This document shows positions 1-6,795 of a stretch of 60,534 bases of DNA, piece by piece (the first letter of the stretch is position 1; each line of letters opens with the position of its first letter). The stretch covers positions 1 through 60,534 of the forward strand of contig CAJUEZ010000011.1 of the NCBI GenBank assembly GCA_910585485.1, read 5' to 3'. Origin of the DNA: an uncultured Clostridia bacterium (GTDB lineage: Bacteria > Bacillota > Clostridia > UBA1381). A model generated the notes under the pieces. The model did not search any database, had not been told where the DNA came from, and worked only from the letters and a program-made list of their open reading frames with translations. Position numbers and translations under genes: made by a program.

Positions 1-67
1 TGATGGCGAACTTTTTTAACCTTTTTTGTAACACATCATTGACAAACCTACATATCTAAAATAAAAT

Positions 68-922
68 TTATTCTGATTCCTTTCTTTCCGCTCCGCAAGT
101 TATGCAGTATCTCGCATTACCACTGTTGTGTCCGTAGCATTTTTTACAATCCCAGCCTCCGAGCGAGTACTGTTCTATTACTGTTTTATTACTGTTTTTA
201 TAACCGCATTGTTTACAAGATTGATCATGAGGCTCATTAACAGTATTGCAGAAGATACACCGCCACGCTCCGCAATGCTTGCAGACATTGGAATCATAAT
301 CAATCATTTCACCGCAAACACTGCATTTTTTAAACATTGGCTTTTCAATAATGTTTGCCAGTCTCGGGACAAAGTATATGTTATACACAAAGCACAAGAC
401 ACATACTATAAACGGCGAGGCGGTAAATTTTATAATTTCCGATATGAATCCGCCGCTTTCTTTCTCTATAGTCGAATTAACCATCATTCCGGCTATAAAA
501 ACCACTACCGCCATAATAAGCGCTATTATTGTTCCACTCCTGCCGTTTGTGTGTCCCAATTCGGTTTTCTTCCTGAGAATGTTTACGGCTCCGACCAAAG
601 TCAAAACTATAGCAAGTGTATGTAATGCCCACAAGAGTATGGATAATAAATATGCGCCAGGCGCGCCTGCCCCATCGGCAAATATAATCATTAATTTTCT
701 TATAAATGTTATAATAGAGAATACGGTATATTTTCCATCTCCCAAATCAACGAGCATTCCCGTTAAATTTCCGAAAAGACTACCTATCTGCCCTATCGCA
801 CTTATCTTTATATATGTCGACAGCATAAATATAACATCTATCATCAAAACAGCCACTGCGGCAAATCGTATCATTGTTTTTCTATCCAATGAAATGCTTA
901 TAGGGTTATTGTTATTATCCAT
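68..922 (-). CDS. Membrane protein with C-terminal zinc ribbons
   Basis: 284 aa, function unknown. The N-terminal two thirds hold about four hydrophobic segments (roughly residues 17-40, 90-118, 128-148 and 165-187). The cytosolic tail carries three Cys-x2-Cys pairs of zinc-ribbon type, beginning at CSVCG, CIFCN and CKKCY. The last one, starting WDCKKC with a central Asn and ending CITCG, has the spacing of a RanBP2-type zinc finger. The start is supported by AAGGAGAG about nine bases upstream. It diverges from an XRE regulator across a 166-bp region with a 13-bp inverted repeat. The architecture recurs in the gene pair at 4376-4920. The zinc binding is inferred from the Cys pattern; no enzymatic motif is seen. 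Confidence 0.85.
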   Translation of the reverse strand: MDNNNNPISISLDRKTMIRFAAVAVLMIDVIFMLSTYIKISAIGQIGSLFGNLTGMLVDLGDGKYTVFSIITFIRKLMIIFADGAGAPGAYLLSILLWALHTLAIVLTLVGAVNILRKKTELGHTNGRSGTIIALIMAVVVFIAGMMVNSTIEKESGGFISEIIKFTASPFIVCVLCFVYNIYFVPRLANIIEKPMFKKCSVCGEMIDYDSNVCKHCGAWRCIFCNTVNEPHDQSCKQCGYKNSNKTVIEQYSLGGWDCKKCYGHNSGNARYCITCGAERKESE

Positions 923-989
923 AATGCGAATCTCTCCTTAATACTAATTAAATTTGCCATATAATGTTCTATAAGCATATTATAACAAA

Positions 990-1065
990 TATAATTTGTA
1001 ATTTCAAGTATATTTTTACATCTTTAGACAAATATAATTTTTATATTACAAATTATACTTGTAAT
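990..1065. promoter_or_regulatory. Divergent regulatory region with 13-bp inverted repeat
   Basis: The 13-mer TATAATTTGTAAT at 990-1002 recurs as its exact reverse complement at 1045-1057. The second copy also belongs to a shorter palindrome (ATTACAA, 7-bp gap, TTGTAAT, 1045-1065). The two copies sit between divergent genes, one of which encodes an XRE repressor-like protein, so a paired operator controlling both genes is the simplest reading. No convincing -35/-10 pair was assigned. Confidence 0.5.
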
Positions 1066-1088
1066 AAAATTTTCGTGAGGTGATAAAT

Positions 1089-1430
1089 ATGACAGATGAA
1101 ATTGATGTTAAAATACAGAATGGCAAAGAATTTATAAAAAACCGAATTACTGAATTACGATTAAAAAATGGCATTTCCGAGTATCAGATGAGTTTTGACT
1201 TAGGACAAAGCAAAAGCTACATTCAATCCATATCCTCCGGCAAAGCAATGCCGTCAATGTCAGGTTTTCTTAACATATGCGATTATTTTGGGATAACACC
1301 AGAGGAGTTTTTTGACACATCGATACAGGAGCCAAACTTACTGAATACTATCATTAATACGATAAAGACTCTCAGCGAAACCGACCTTAACCTGATACTT
1401 GATATTGCGGAAAGATTAAAAAACAGCTGA
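1089..1430 (+). CDS. XRE-family helix-turn-helix regulator
   Basis: 113 aa. A Cro/C1-type HTH spans about residues 15-70 (ITELRLKNGISEYQMSFDLG, then a recognition helix around SKSYIQS). The motif GITPEEFFD closes the domain, as in many Bacillota XRE proteins. The C-terminal 40 residues are a short helical tail with no effector domain. An upstream in-frame GTG at 1080 overlaps the ribosome-binding site GTGAGG, so ATG 1089 is chosen. It probably binds the repeat at 990-1065 and regulates itself and the divergent zinc-ribbon membrane protein; this is inferred from position only. Confidence 0.88.
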   Translation: MTDEIDVKIQNGKEFIKNRITELRLKNGISEYQMSFDLGQSKSYIQSISSGKAMPSMSGFLNICDYFGITPEEFFDTSIQEPNLLNTIINTIKTLSETDLNLILDIAERLKNS

Positions 1431-1513
1431 TCAGTCTTAATGTCACAAAATCACATACTTTTTTGAATATCCTATTGACGTGTTGGAAATAATATGATAT
1501 TATAACAGTCAAT

Positions 1514-1603
1514 AAAAGGGAGTAGCTTGCGCTATAGTGCGTAATATGATGTCGTCAATACGACCTTTGGGTCCGTATCATATTCTAAGAAGCAAGACTT
1601 TTG
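1514..1603 (+). ncRNA. yybP-ykoY manganese riboswitch aptamer
   Basis: The sequence has the class hallmarks in order: AAAAGGGAGTAGC at 1514-1526, the internal GTCGTCAATACGACCTTTGG segment (1551-1570), and a closing AGCAAGACTTTT (1591-1602). The closing stem pairs AAAAG (1514-1518) with CTTTT (1598-1602). It lies 127 bp upstream of a P-type cation ATPase, a classic target of this Mn2+-sensing RNA. Mn2+ binding should stabilise the aptamer and block the downstream terminator, turning the gene on. The family call rests on motif recognition by eye. Confidence 0.9.
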
Positions 1604-1645
1604 TTGCAGATAAGGCTGCGATAGAAGTGTTGCTTCTTTTTATTA
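1588..1645 (+). terminator. Riboswitch-controlled intrinsic terminator
   Basis: AGAAGCAA (1588-1595) can pair with TTGCTTCT (1630-1637), followed by TTTTTATT. The 5' arm lies inside the conserved 3' part of the aptamer, so aptamer folding and terminator folding exclude each other. This predicts a transcriptional ON switch with Mn2+. The loop is long (about 34 nt) and holds a second small hairpin (TTGTTGCAGATAAGGCTGCGA region). Confidence 0.75.
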
Positions 1646-1729
1646 TGAATACAAAACATTCTAATAACAAATCTCACTATTTAATTACTCAGTCGCGGCA
1701 TGATACTTATTTTTCAGGGAGGAAAAAGC

Positions 1730-4330
1730 ATGAATCCATATCAGACGGACAAAGAAACAATCATTAAATCACTCGGAACAAGTGAAAACGGTCTTTCTCA
1801 GAAACAGGCGGAAGAAAATCAAAAAAAATTCGGCAAGAACGAAATTTCCGAGGGTAAAAAGAAAAACACTTTTTTACTTTTTTTAGAGCAATACAAAGAC
1901 TTTCTTGTAATAATACTTATCATAGCGGCTATTGTATCAGGCATATTGGGCGACATAGAAAGTGCCGCGGTAATTCTGATAGTGATTACTATAAATGCCG
2001 TGCTTGGCACAGTTCAGCACCTAAAGGCAGAACACTCGCTTAATTCACTGAAAAGCATGTCCGCGCCAACCGCAAAAGTTATGCGTGACGGCGAAATAAC
2101 AGTTATCTCGGGTTCTGATGTCACTGTCGGAGACGTTGTCGTTATAGAAGCGGGCGATTACGTATGCGCGGACGGGCGCATAATCGAAAACGCTTCTCTT
2201 AAAACGGATGAAAGCGCGATGACCGGTGAAAGCGAAAGTTCCGAAAAACAAGACACAGTTATTGACGGTAAAAAACCTTTAGGCGACAGAGTGAACATGC
2301 TCTATTCCGGCAGTTTTGCAACATACGGCAGGGCGAAAATGGTAGTTACCGAAATCGGTATGAACACAGAAATCGGAAAAATAGCAGCGCTTCTAAAGAG
2401 CACTCAGGAGAAAAAAACTCCGCTGCAAATCAGTCTTGATAATTTCGGTAAAAAACTTTCGATTATTATAATAGCGGTATGTATAATAGTAATGGGACTG
2501 ACTCTGTTACAAAACAAAAGCGAAATAAATCTCAACTCGTTTTCACAGGCTTTCATTTTTGCTGTGGCGCTTGCCGTAGCCGCTATTCCGGAGGCGCTGA
2601 GTTCTATAGTGACTATCGTTTTATCATCAGGCACTCAAAAACTTGCCAAAGAAAATGCGATTATACGAAAATTACAAGCTGTCGAAGGACTGGGCAGCGT
2701 GTCAATAATATGCTCGGACAAAACAGGAACTCTTACGCAAAATAAAATGACCGTTCAAAAACTATATTTTGACGGCAAAATAACGGGCAAAGATTCAACA
2801 CTCAGCGAAAGTTACGCTTGGCTAATTACAGCCGGCACGCTTTGCAGCGACGCGGTTCGCAAAAACGGCGAAGCAATCGGCGACCCCACGGAAATCGCGC
2901 TGATAGATTTTGCCGACAAGCATAATTTACATCACGAGACATTAAGAGAAAAATATCCTCGTCTTAACGAAATACCTTTTGATTCAGACCGCAAGCTTAT
3001 GAGTACCGTCCATCAAATCGACGGCAATTATAAGATGTTTACAAAAGGAGCGGTTGATGTGCTTTCAGATCGTATAACAGAGATTAAAACGACTGACGGC
3101 AAGCGAGAAATTACCGCGTCCGATTTTGAAAAGTTAAAAAGCGCGAACAGTCAATTTTCCAAAGAAGGATTAAGAGTGCTTGCGGTTTGTGAAAAGGATA
3201 TTTCAAACACTTCCATCTCCCTATCCGATGAAAACAATTATACGCTTCTCGGATTAATCGCCATGCAAGACCCTCCCAGAGAAGAAAGCGCGGATGCCGT
3301 TGCCAAATGTAAAACAGCCGGAATTATGCCGATAATGATTACGGGCGATCACCTTGTGACAGCATCGGCAATCGCCGAAAAAATCGGCATACTGGACAGC
3401 GGCAGACGTGCCGTTGAAGGCAGCGATATAGAAAACCTTTCAGACAAGGAGCTTGATGATTTTGTAACAGATGTCGCGGTATACGCGCGCGTATCGCCCG
3501 AACACAAAATACGCATCGTCAGCGCGTGGCAGCGAAAAGGCTATATAGTTTCCATGACCGGCGACGGCGTTAATGACGCGCCCGCGCTAAAGCAGGCGGA
3601 TATAGGAGTGGCAATGGGCATAACAGGCAGCGAAGTCGCAAAAGACGCGGCTTCTATGGTTCTGACTGACGATAATTTTGCCACAATAGTAAAAGCTATT
3701 GAAAACGGCCGTAACCTTTACCGGAATATTCAGCGCTCCATTCAATTTCTGCTTTCAGGCAATACCGCCGGAATCCTCGCAGTGCTGTATGCCTCTATAA
3801 TGGCTCTGCCTGTACCTTTTAAAGCAGTTCATCTGCTGTTTATCAATCTTCTGACGGACAGTCTTCCCGCAATAGCGCTCGGTGTCGAGCCTCACAGCGC
3901 GGAAGTAATGAAGGAAAAACCCCGCGATAAGAACGAATCAATACTGACAAAACGAGTTATAACAAATATCGCTGTCGAAGGATTTATAATCGGAGTTGTA
4001 ACCATTATCGCCTTTTATATAGGTCTTTCCATTGACGAGCAAACGGCATGCACAATGGCATTTGCCACGCTATGCCTGTCAAGACTCATTCATGGTTTTA
4101 ACTGCAAGTCAGAAAAAAGCGTGTGGTTTTCAAAACGAATGTGGAATAATAAAAACATGATAGGCGCTTTTATTATAGGATTCGCACTGTTAAACGCAGT
4201 GCTTCTTATACCGTCTCTGCATGGCATATTCGCGGTAGCAACTCTTACGCTTCCCCTGCTCTTTACGGTATATCTGCTGTCTCTTTCCTCCTTTGTAATT
4301 ATTCAGATTATAAAATCAATAAAACATTAA
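1730..4330 (+). CDS. P-type cation-transporting ATPase (P2A, Ca2+/Mn2+ type)
   Basis: 866 aa integral membrane pump that exports a divalent cation using ATP. Visible in order: an N-terminal cation-ATPase segment with LGTSENGLSQ, the actuator motif TGES near residue 164, the TM4 motif AAIPEAL, the phosphorylation site SDKTGTLT with Asp near 329, the nucleotide-binding domain with FTKGA, MITGD near 536, the hinge motif TGDGVNDAPAL near 610, and TM6 NLLTDSLPAIALG. Length and motifs fit the SERCA/PMR1 group. The manganese riboswitch in its leader argues for Mn2+ efflux. Translation starts at ATG 1730 behind GGGAGG; the longer frame lacks a ribosome-binding site. It is monocistronic, closed by a terminator at 4336. 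Confidence 0.95.
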   Translation: MNPYQTDKETIIKSLGTSENGLSQKQAEENQKKFGKNEISEGKKKNTFLLFLEQYKDFLVIILIIAAIVSGILGDIESAAVILIVITINAVLGTVQHLKAEHSLNSLKSMSAPTAKVMRDGEITVISGSDVTVGDVVVIEAGDYVCADGRIIENASLKTDESAMTGESESSEKQDTVIDGKKPLGDRVNMLYSGSFATYGRAKMVVTEIGMNTEIGKIAALLKSTQEKKTPLQISLDNFGKKLSIIIIAVCIIVMGLTLLQNKSEINLNSFSQAFIFAVALAVAAIPEALSSIVTIVLSSGTQKLAKENAIIRKLQAVEGLGSVSIICSDKTGTLTQNKMTVQKLYFDGKITGKDSTLSESYAWLITAGTLCSDAVRKNGEAIGDPTEIALIDFADKHNLHHETLREKYPRLNEIPFDSDRKLMSTVHQIDGNYKMFTKGAVDVLSDRITEIKTTDGKREITASDFEKLKSANSQFSKEGLRVLAVCEKDISNTSISLSDENNYTLLGLIAMQDPPREESADAVAKCKTAGIMPIMITGDHLVTASAIAEKIGILDSGRRAVEGSDIENLSDKELDDFVTDVAVYARVSPEHKIRIVSAWQRKGYIVSMTGDGVNDAPALKQADIGVAMGITGSEVAKDAASMVLTDDNFATIVKAIENGRNLYRNIQRSIQFLLSGNTAGILAVLYASIMALPVPFKAVHLLFINLLTDSLPAIALGVEPHSAEVMKEKPRDKNESILTKRVITNIAVEGFIIGVVTIIAFYIGLSIDEQTACTMAFATLCLSRLIHGFNCKSEKSVWFSKRMWNNKNMIGAFIIGFALLNAVLLIPSLHGIFAVATLTLPLLFTVYLLSLSSFVIIQIIKSIKH

Positions 4331-4335
4331 TATTA

Positions 4336-4370
4336 AAGCGGTCATTCACCCAGTGAATGACCGCTTATTT
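4336..4370. terminator. Bidirectional intrinsic terminator
   Basis: A perfect 14-bp stem (4336-4349 with 4353-4366, CCA loop) is followed by TTATTT on plus and by an A/T-rich run on minus. It separates the convergent P-type ATPase and zinc-ribbon genes. Confidence 0.9.
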
Positions 4371-4375
4371 ATCAT

Positions 4376-4570
4376 TTATCTTCCCGTACCGCAGGATTTA
4401 CAATACACAGCGCTTGCACTGTTTTTTGTTCCGCAGCTTTTGCATGTCCATCCGGCTGTGGCAGGAATCGTTCCGTGATTTATCGGTGCAGTATGTTTCA
4501 CAGACTTTAGGCTGATTGGTTCTGAACTGCTACAGCCTTTACAATATTTCGCGTCCGATGGATTTCTCAT
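4376..4570 (-). pseudogene. Zinc-ribbon C-terminal fragment, frameshifted from upstream gene
   Basis: 64 aa from the first ATG. It holds one complete zinc ribbon (WTCKSCG ... YCKSCG) and the second half of another (AKYCKGC). The missing first half, CAKCG, is encoded in this same frame directly upstream of the ATG (about 4571-4587), with no start codon between it and a TGA. That means the ribbon should be read through from the neighbouring membrane ORF, which is in a different frame and overlaps by ATGA. Either a real frameshift mutation or an assembly error splits one protein. If it is intact and translated by coupling, the product would be a defective half-ribbon. Confidence 0.65.
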
Positions 4571-4920
4571 TCCGCACTTTGCGCATTCTCAAAATCATCA
4601 CCGGTTTTCTGCTCAAACGGTTTCTCGTCACCCCCCAGTTTCATGCAGAGATAGTCCATTCCCCTTTTTAAATCCGCAGTATTGTCTGTAATCTCACCGT
4701 ACGCGTATAAAAACATTACCGACAAATATGCCAACAACATGGATATTCCCATACCTATAAGTATAAGCGGAATAAAGAGTAATGACAACCCGTCTGTGTC
4801 GCCAACAAAAGCCATAGCAGTAGTAATAAGCACGAGTGCCGCAATAATTGATATAACCATCTGAATAATAAACAGCACCTTAGCATAAAGCTTAATTTTT
4901 TTTCCAATATTTTTGAACAT
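4567..4920 (-). CDS. Two-helix membrane protein, N-terminal part of split zinc-ribbon protein
   Basis: 117 aa with two strong membrane segments (about residues 14-38 and 46-72), then a charged stretch ending in DDFENAQSAE and a stop that overlaps the next ATG. The last codons, read in the neighbouring frame, give a zinc-ribbon start (ECAKCG). The original product was therefore probably a roughly 190-aa membrane protein with two cytosolic zinc ribbons, like the gene at 68-922. The function is unknown. The start has AGGGGT upstream. It diverges from birA. Confidence 0.75.
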   Translation of the reverse strand: MFKNIGKKIKLYAKVLFIIQMVISIIAALVLITTAMAFVGDTDGLSLLFIPLILIGMGISMLLAYLSVMFLYAYGEITDNTADLKRGMDYLCMKLGGDEKPFEQKTGDDFENAQSAE

Positions 4921-5031
4921 TTCTACCCCTCCAAAATTTTTAATTTAAATTATTAAAATCGACTGTTGCCAACTTCTACCTTTAAGTATACTATTTTTAT
5001 TGCTTAAAGTCAAGATTTGCTACAATTTATA

Positions 5032-5060
5032 TTGATTTTTCAGTCTAAAAAATGTATAAT
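5032..5060 (+). promoter_or_regulatory. Sigma-A promoter of birA
   Basis: TTGATT (5032-5037), a 17-bp spacer and TATAAT (5055-5060), just ahead of the birA ribosome-binding site. The leader is very short, about 10 bases from the expected start point to the gene. Confidence 0.8.
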
Positions 5061-5077
5061 TTATCTTGAAGGGATTG

Positions 5078-6040
5078 ATGAATTTGAAACAAACAATTTT
5101 AGATATACTCAAATCTGCGGATGGATACATATCCGGCGAAAAGATAAGCGCGCAGCTTAATATATCCCGCACGGCAGTATGGAAGCATATAAAAAAACTC
5201 AGGTCTGACGGCTATGAAATAGAATCCGTTACCAATAAAGGCTACCGTGTTGTTTCCTCACCTGACATTATATCCGAAGAGGAAATTAAAAATAATCTCA
5301 ACACAAAATTTATAGGTCAAAATATTTTTTATTATGATGAAACGGACACAACAAACGAGCGTGCAAAGGCGAATAATACCGCTCCTGACGGAAGCGTTTT
5401 CATAGCGGAAACGCAGACAGGAGGAAAAGGCACGCGCGGACGCGCCTGGACTTCACCGCGTGGCGCCGGAATATGGCACACAATATTGCTAAAACCGGAT
5501 ATTCCGCCTCTTGAAGCGGCGCAGATAACGCTTGTAGCGGGTATTGCGGTTTGTAAGGCGGTAGAAAACGATGCTATGATTAAATGGCCGAACGATATAG
5601 TTATAGGCGGTAAAAAGCTATGCGGAATTTTAACGGAAATGTCATCGGAAAAAAATATGATAAATCATATTGTATGCGGAATTGGCGTGAATGTAAATAC
5701 AGAGTCGTTTCCCGAAGAAATCGCACACCGCGCGACGTCACTGTATATCGAAAGCGGTAAAAAGCAAAAAAGAAATGATCTTACCGCAAAAATCCTAAAT
5801 GAGTTTGAATATTATTATGCAAAATTTCTTGACGGAGGTCTCGGCGCAATTCTTGACGAATATAAACGTCATTGCGTCACAATAGGAAAAGAAGTCAGTG
5901 TTATTTATAAAAAAGAAACTCTTCACGGCAAAGCCATTGACGTTGATGAAGACGGCAATCTTGTTGTGTCAACAAATAACGAAATTATCCATGTCTCTTC
6001 AGGCGAGGTCAGCGTACGAGGAATTTACGGTTATGTGTAA
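5078..6040 (+). CDS. birA: Biotin--[acetyl-CoA-carboxylase] ligase / biotin operon repressor
   Basis: About 320 aa, bifunctional cytosolic protein. The N-terminal winged helix (residues 1-60, with ISRTAVWKHIKKL) marks the repressor form. The ligase domain has GGKGTRGRAW, matching the biotinyl-AMP-binding GRGRxG loop, then KWPNDIVI and KKLCGIL, and a C-terminal SH3-like domain (GKAIDVDEDGNLVV). It makes biotinyl-5'-AMP and transfers biotin to carrier proteins. The start is uncertain: AAGGG at 5069 is 4 bases from ATG 5078 and 10 from TTG 5084. No biotin genes or targets are in the window. Confidence 0.95.
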   Translation: MNLKQTILDILKSADGYISGEKISAQLNISRTAVWKHIKKLRSDGYEIESVTNKGYRVVSSPDIISEEEIKNNLNTKFIGQNIFYYDETDTTNERAKANNTAPDGSVFIAETQTGGKGTRGRAWTSPRGAGIWHTILLKPDIPPLEAAQITLVAGIAVCKAVENDAMIKWPNDIVIGGKKLCGILTEMSSEKNMINHIVCGIGVNVNTESFPEEIAHRATSLYIESGKKQKRNDLTAKILNEFEYYYAKFLDGGLGAILDEYKRHCVTIGKEVSVIYKKETLHGKAIDVDEDGNLVVSTNNEIIHVSSGEVSVRGIYGYV

Positions 6041-6095
6041 TCAGCTATCAAAAAGACTCTCGGAAAAGTTTAAACTGACCGCGGGTCTTTCATTA

Positions 6096-6278
6096 TTAGC
6101 GCCCTTTTATCTTTCTGACTAACCGCCTTACGGGATTTTTATATACTATTCGTATGACAATCAGTTTTATAAATCCACAAGTTTCGCATAAACCGAAATC
6201 TTTTGATTCGACTACTTTTTGCTTTTTCAAGTCTACCTCAAATTCCTTTAAAAAACACTCTTTACAAAATTCAGCCAT
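6096..6278 (-). CDS. Small cysteine-containing zinc-ribbon-like protein
   Basis: 60 aa from ATG 6278 (AAGAGGTG five bases upstream; the longer frame starting further up lacks a site). It has a Cys pair near the N terminus (EFCKECF) and another in the middle (LCETCGF), suggesting one zinc site, and a basic C-terminal tail (NPVRRLVRKIKGR). Proteins of this shape occur next to XRE regulators in Clostridia, but no function is established that I can cite. It diverges from an XRE gene, with a shared palindromic operator lying over its promoter. Confidence 0.75.
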   Translation of the reverse strand: MAEFCKECFLKEFEVDLKKQKVVESKDFGLCETCGFIKLIVIRIVYKNPVRRLVRKIKGR

Positions 6279-6308
6279 AGAAACACCTCTTTGTACTAAT
6301 GTATTTCC

Positions 6309-6364
6309 ATTGTACAAGGAATATATTAGTATGTCAAGTGTTTATACTAATATTATAGTATAAT
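6309..6364. promoter_or_regulatory. Divergent promoters with palindromic XRE operator
   Basis: On minus: TTGACA (6337-6332), 17 bp, TACAAT (6314-6309), an almost ideal sigma-A promoter for the small Cys protein. On plus: a TATAAT at 6359-6364 for the XRE gene, with no clear -35. A perfect inverted repeat, ATATTAGTAT (6323-6332) and ATACTAATAT (6344-6353), has one arm inside the minus promoter spacer and the other next to the plus -10. A further TACTAAT half-site lies at 6294-6300. The layout suits a repressor shutting both genes. Confidence 0.7.
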
Positions 6365-6392
6365 TGAAAGAAAAAAGGAGATATTGGCTATA

Positions 6393-6665
6393 ATGAACAG
6401 GATAAAAGACTTGCGGGAGGACAGAGATTTAAGACAAATTGACGTTGCCAATGCCACCGGGATTGACCAAAAAACTTTGTCAAACTACGAAACGGGAAAA
6501 ACCAACCCTGATAGTTATAGTTTAATTAAGCTTGCAGATTTCTTTAAAGTTAGTGTAGACTATCTTCTTTGCAGAGATGATACAAATATCACATCAAAAC
6601 ATTATATTTTTAATGAGATTACCAAAATACAAAAGGAACTTGAAGATTTAAAATCCAAATTATAG
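6393..6665 (+). CDS. XRE-family transcriptional regulator
   Basis: 90 aa. A textbook Cro/C1 HTH occupies residues 1-60: RIKDLREDRDL, then IDVANATGIDQKTLSNYETG, then LADFFKVSVDYLL. The last 25 residues form a short helix that could mediate dimerisation. ATG 6393 is chosen because family members begin with this motif; a TTG at 6384 sits nearer the AAAGGAG (6374-6380) and cannot be excluded. It most likely represses itself and the divergent small Cys protein through the palindrome between them. The inducing signal is unknown. Confidence 0.88.
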   Translation: MNRIKDLREDRDLRQIDVANATGIDQKTLSNYETGKTNPDSYSLIKLADFFKVSVDYLLCRDDTNITSKHYIFNEITKIQKELEDLKSKL

Positions 6666-6692
6666 GTTAAAATATGAATAAATTGTAAATTG

Positions 6693-6719
6693 TTAGCACT
6701 CTACTTCATTGAGTGCTAA
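6693..6719 (+). promoter_or_regulatory. CIRCE element (HrcA operator)
   Basis: TTAGCACTC, nine bases, GAGTGCTAA: an exact match to the CIRCE consensus bound by the heat-shock repressor HrcA. It lies 76 bp upstream of htpG and 7 bp upstream of the best -35 hexamer, not over the start point as in groE and dnaK operons. Confidence 0.95.
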
Positions 6720-6726
6720 TTTTGTA

Positions 6727-6755
6727 TTGACAAATTGTATCGGCAGAGTTATTAT
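6727..6755 (+). promoter_or_regulatory. Sigma-A promoter of htpG
   Basis: TTGACA (6727-6732), a 17-bp spacer and TATTAT (6750-6755), directly downstream of CIRCE. The leader would be about 35 nt. Confidence 0.75.
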
Positions 6756-6795
6756 ATGTATTAATAACATAAATAAATGAAGGAGTGACTTACAA

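Noticed and set aside
128..941. Two long plus-strand open frames over the first gene
   Set aside because: They lie antisense to the zinc-ribbon membrane protein, lack ribosome-binding sites and have no family pattern.
1537..1767. Plus-strand open frame in the P-ATPase leader
   Set aside because: It runs through the riboswitch and terminator and into the ATPase start in another frame, with no ribosome-binding site.
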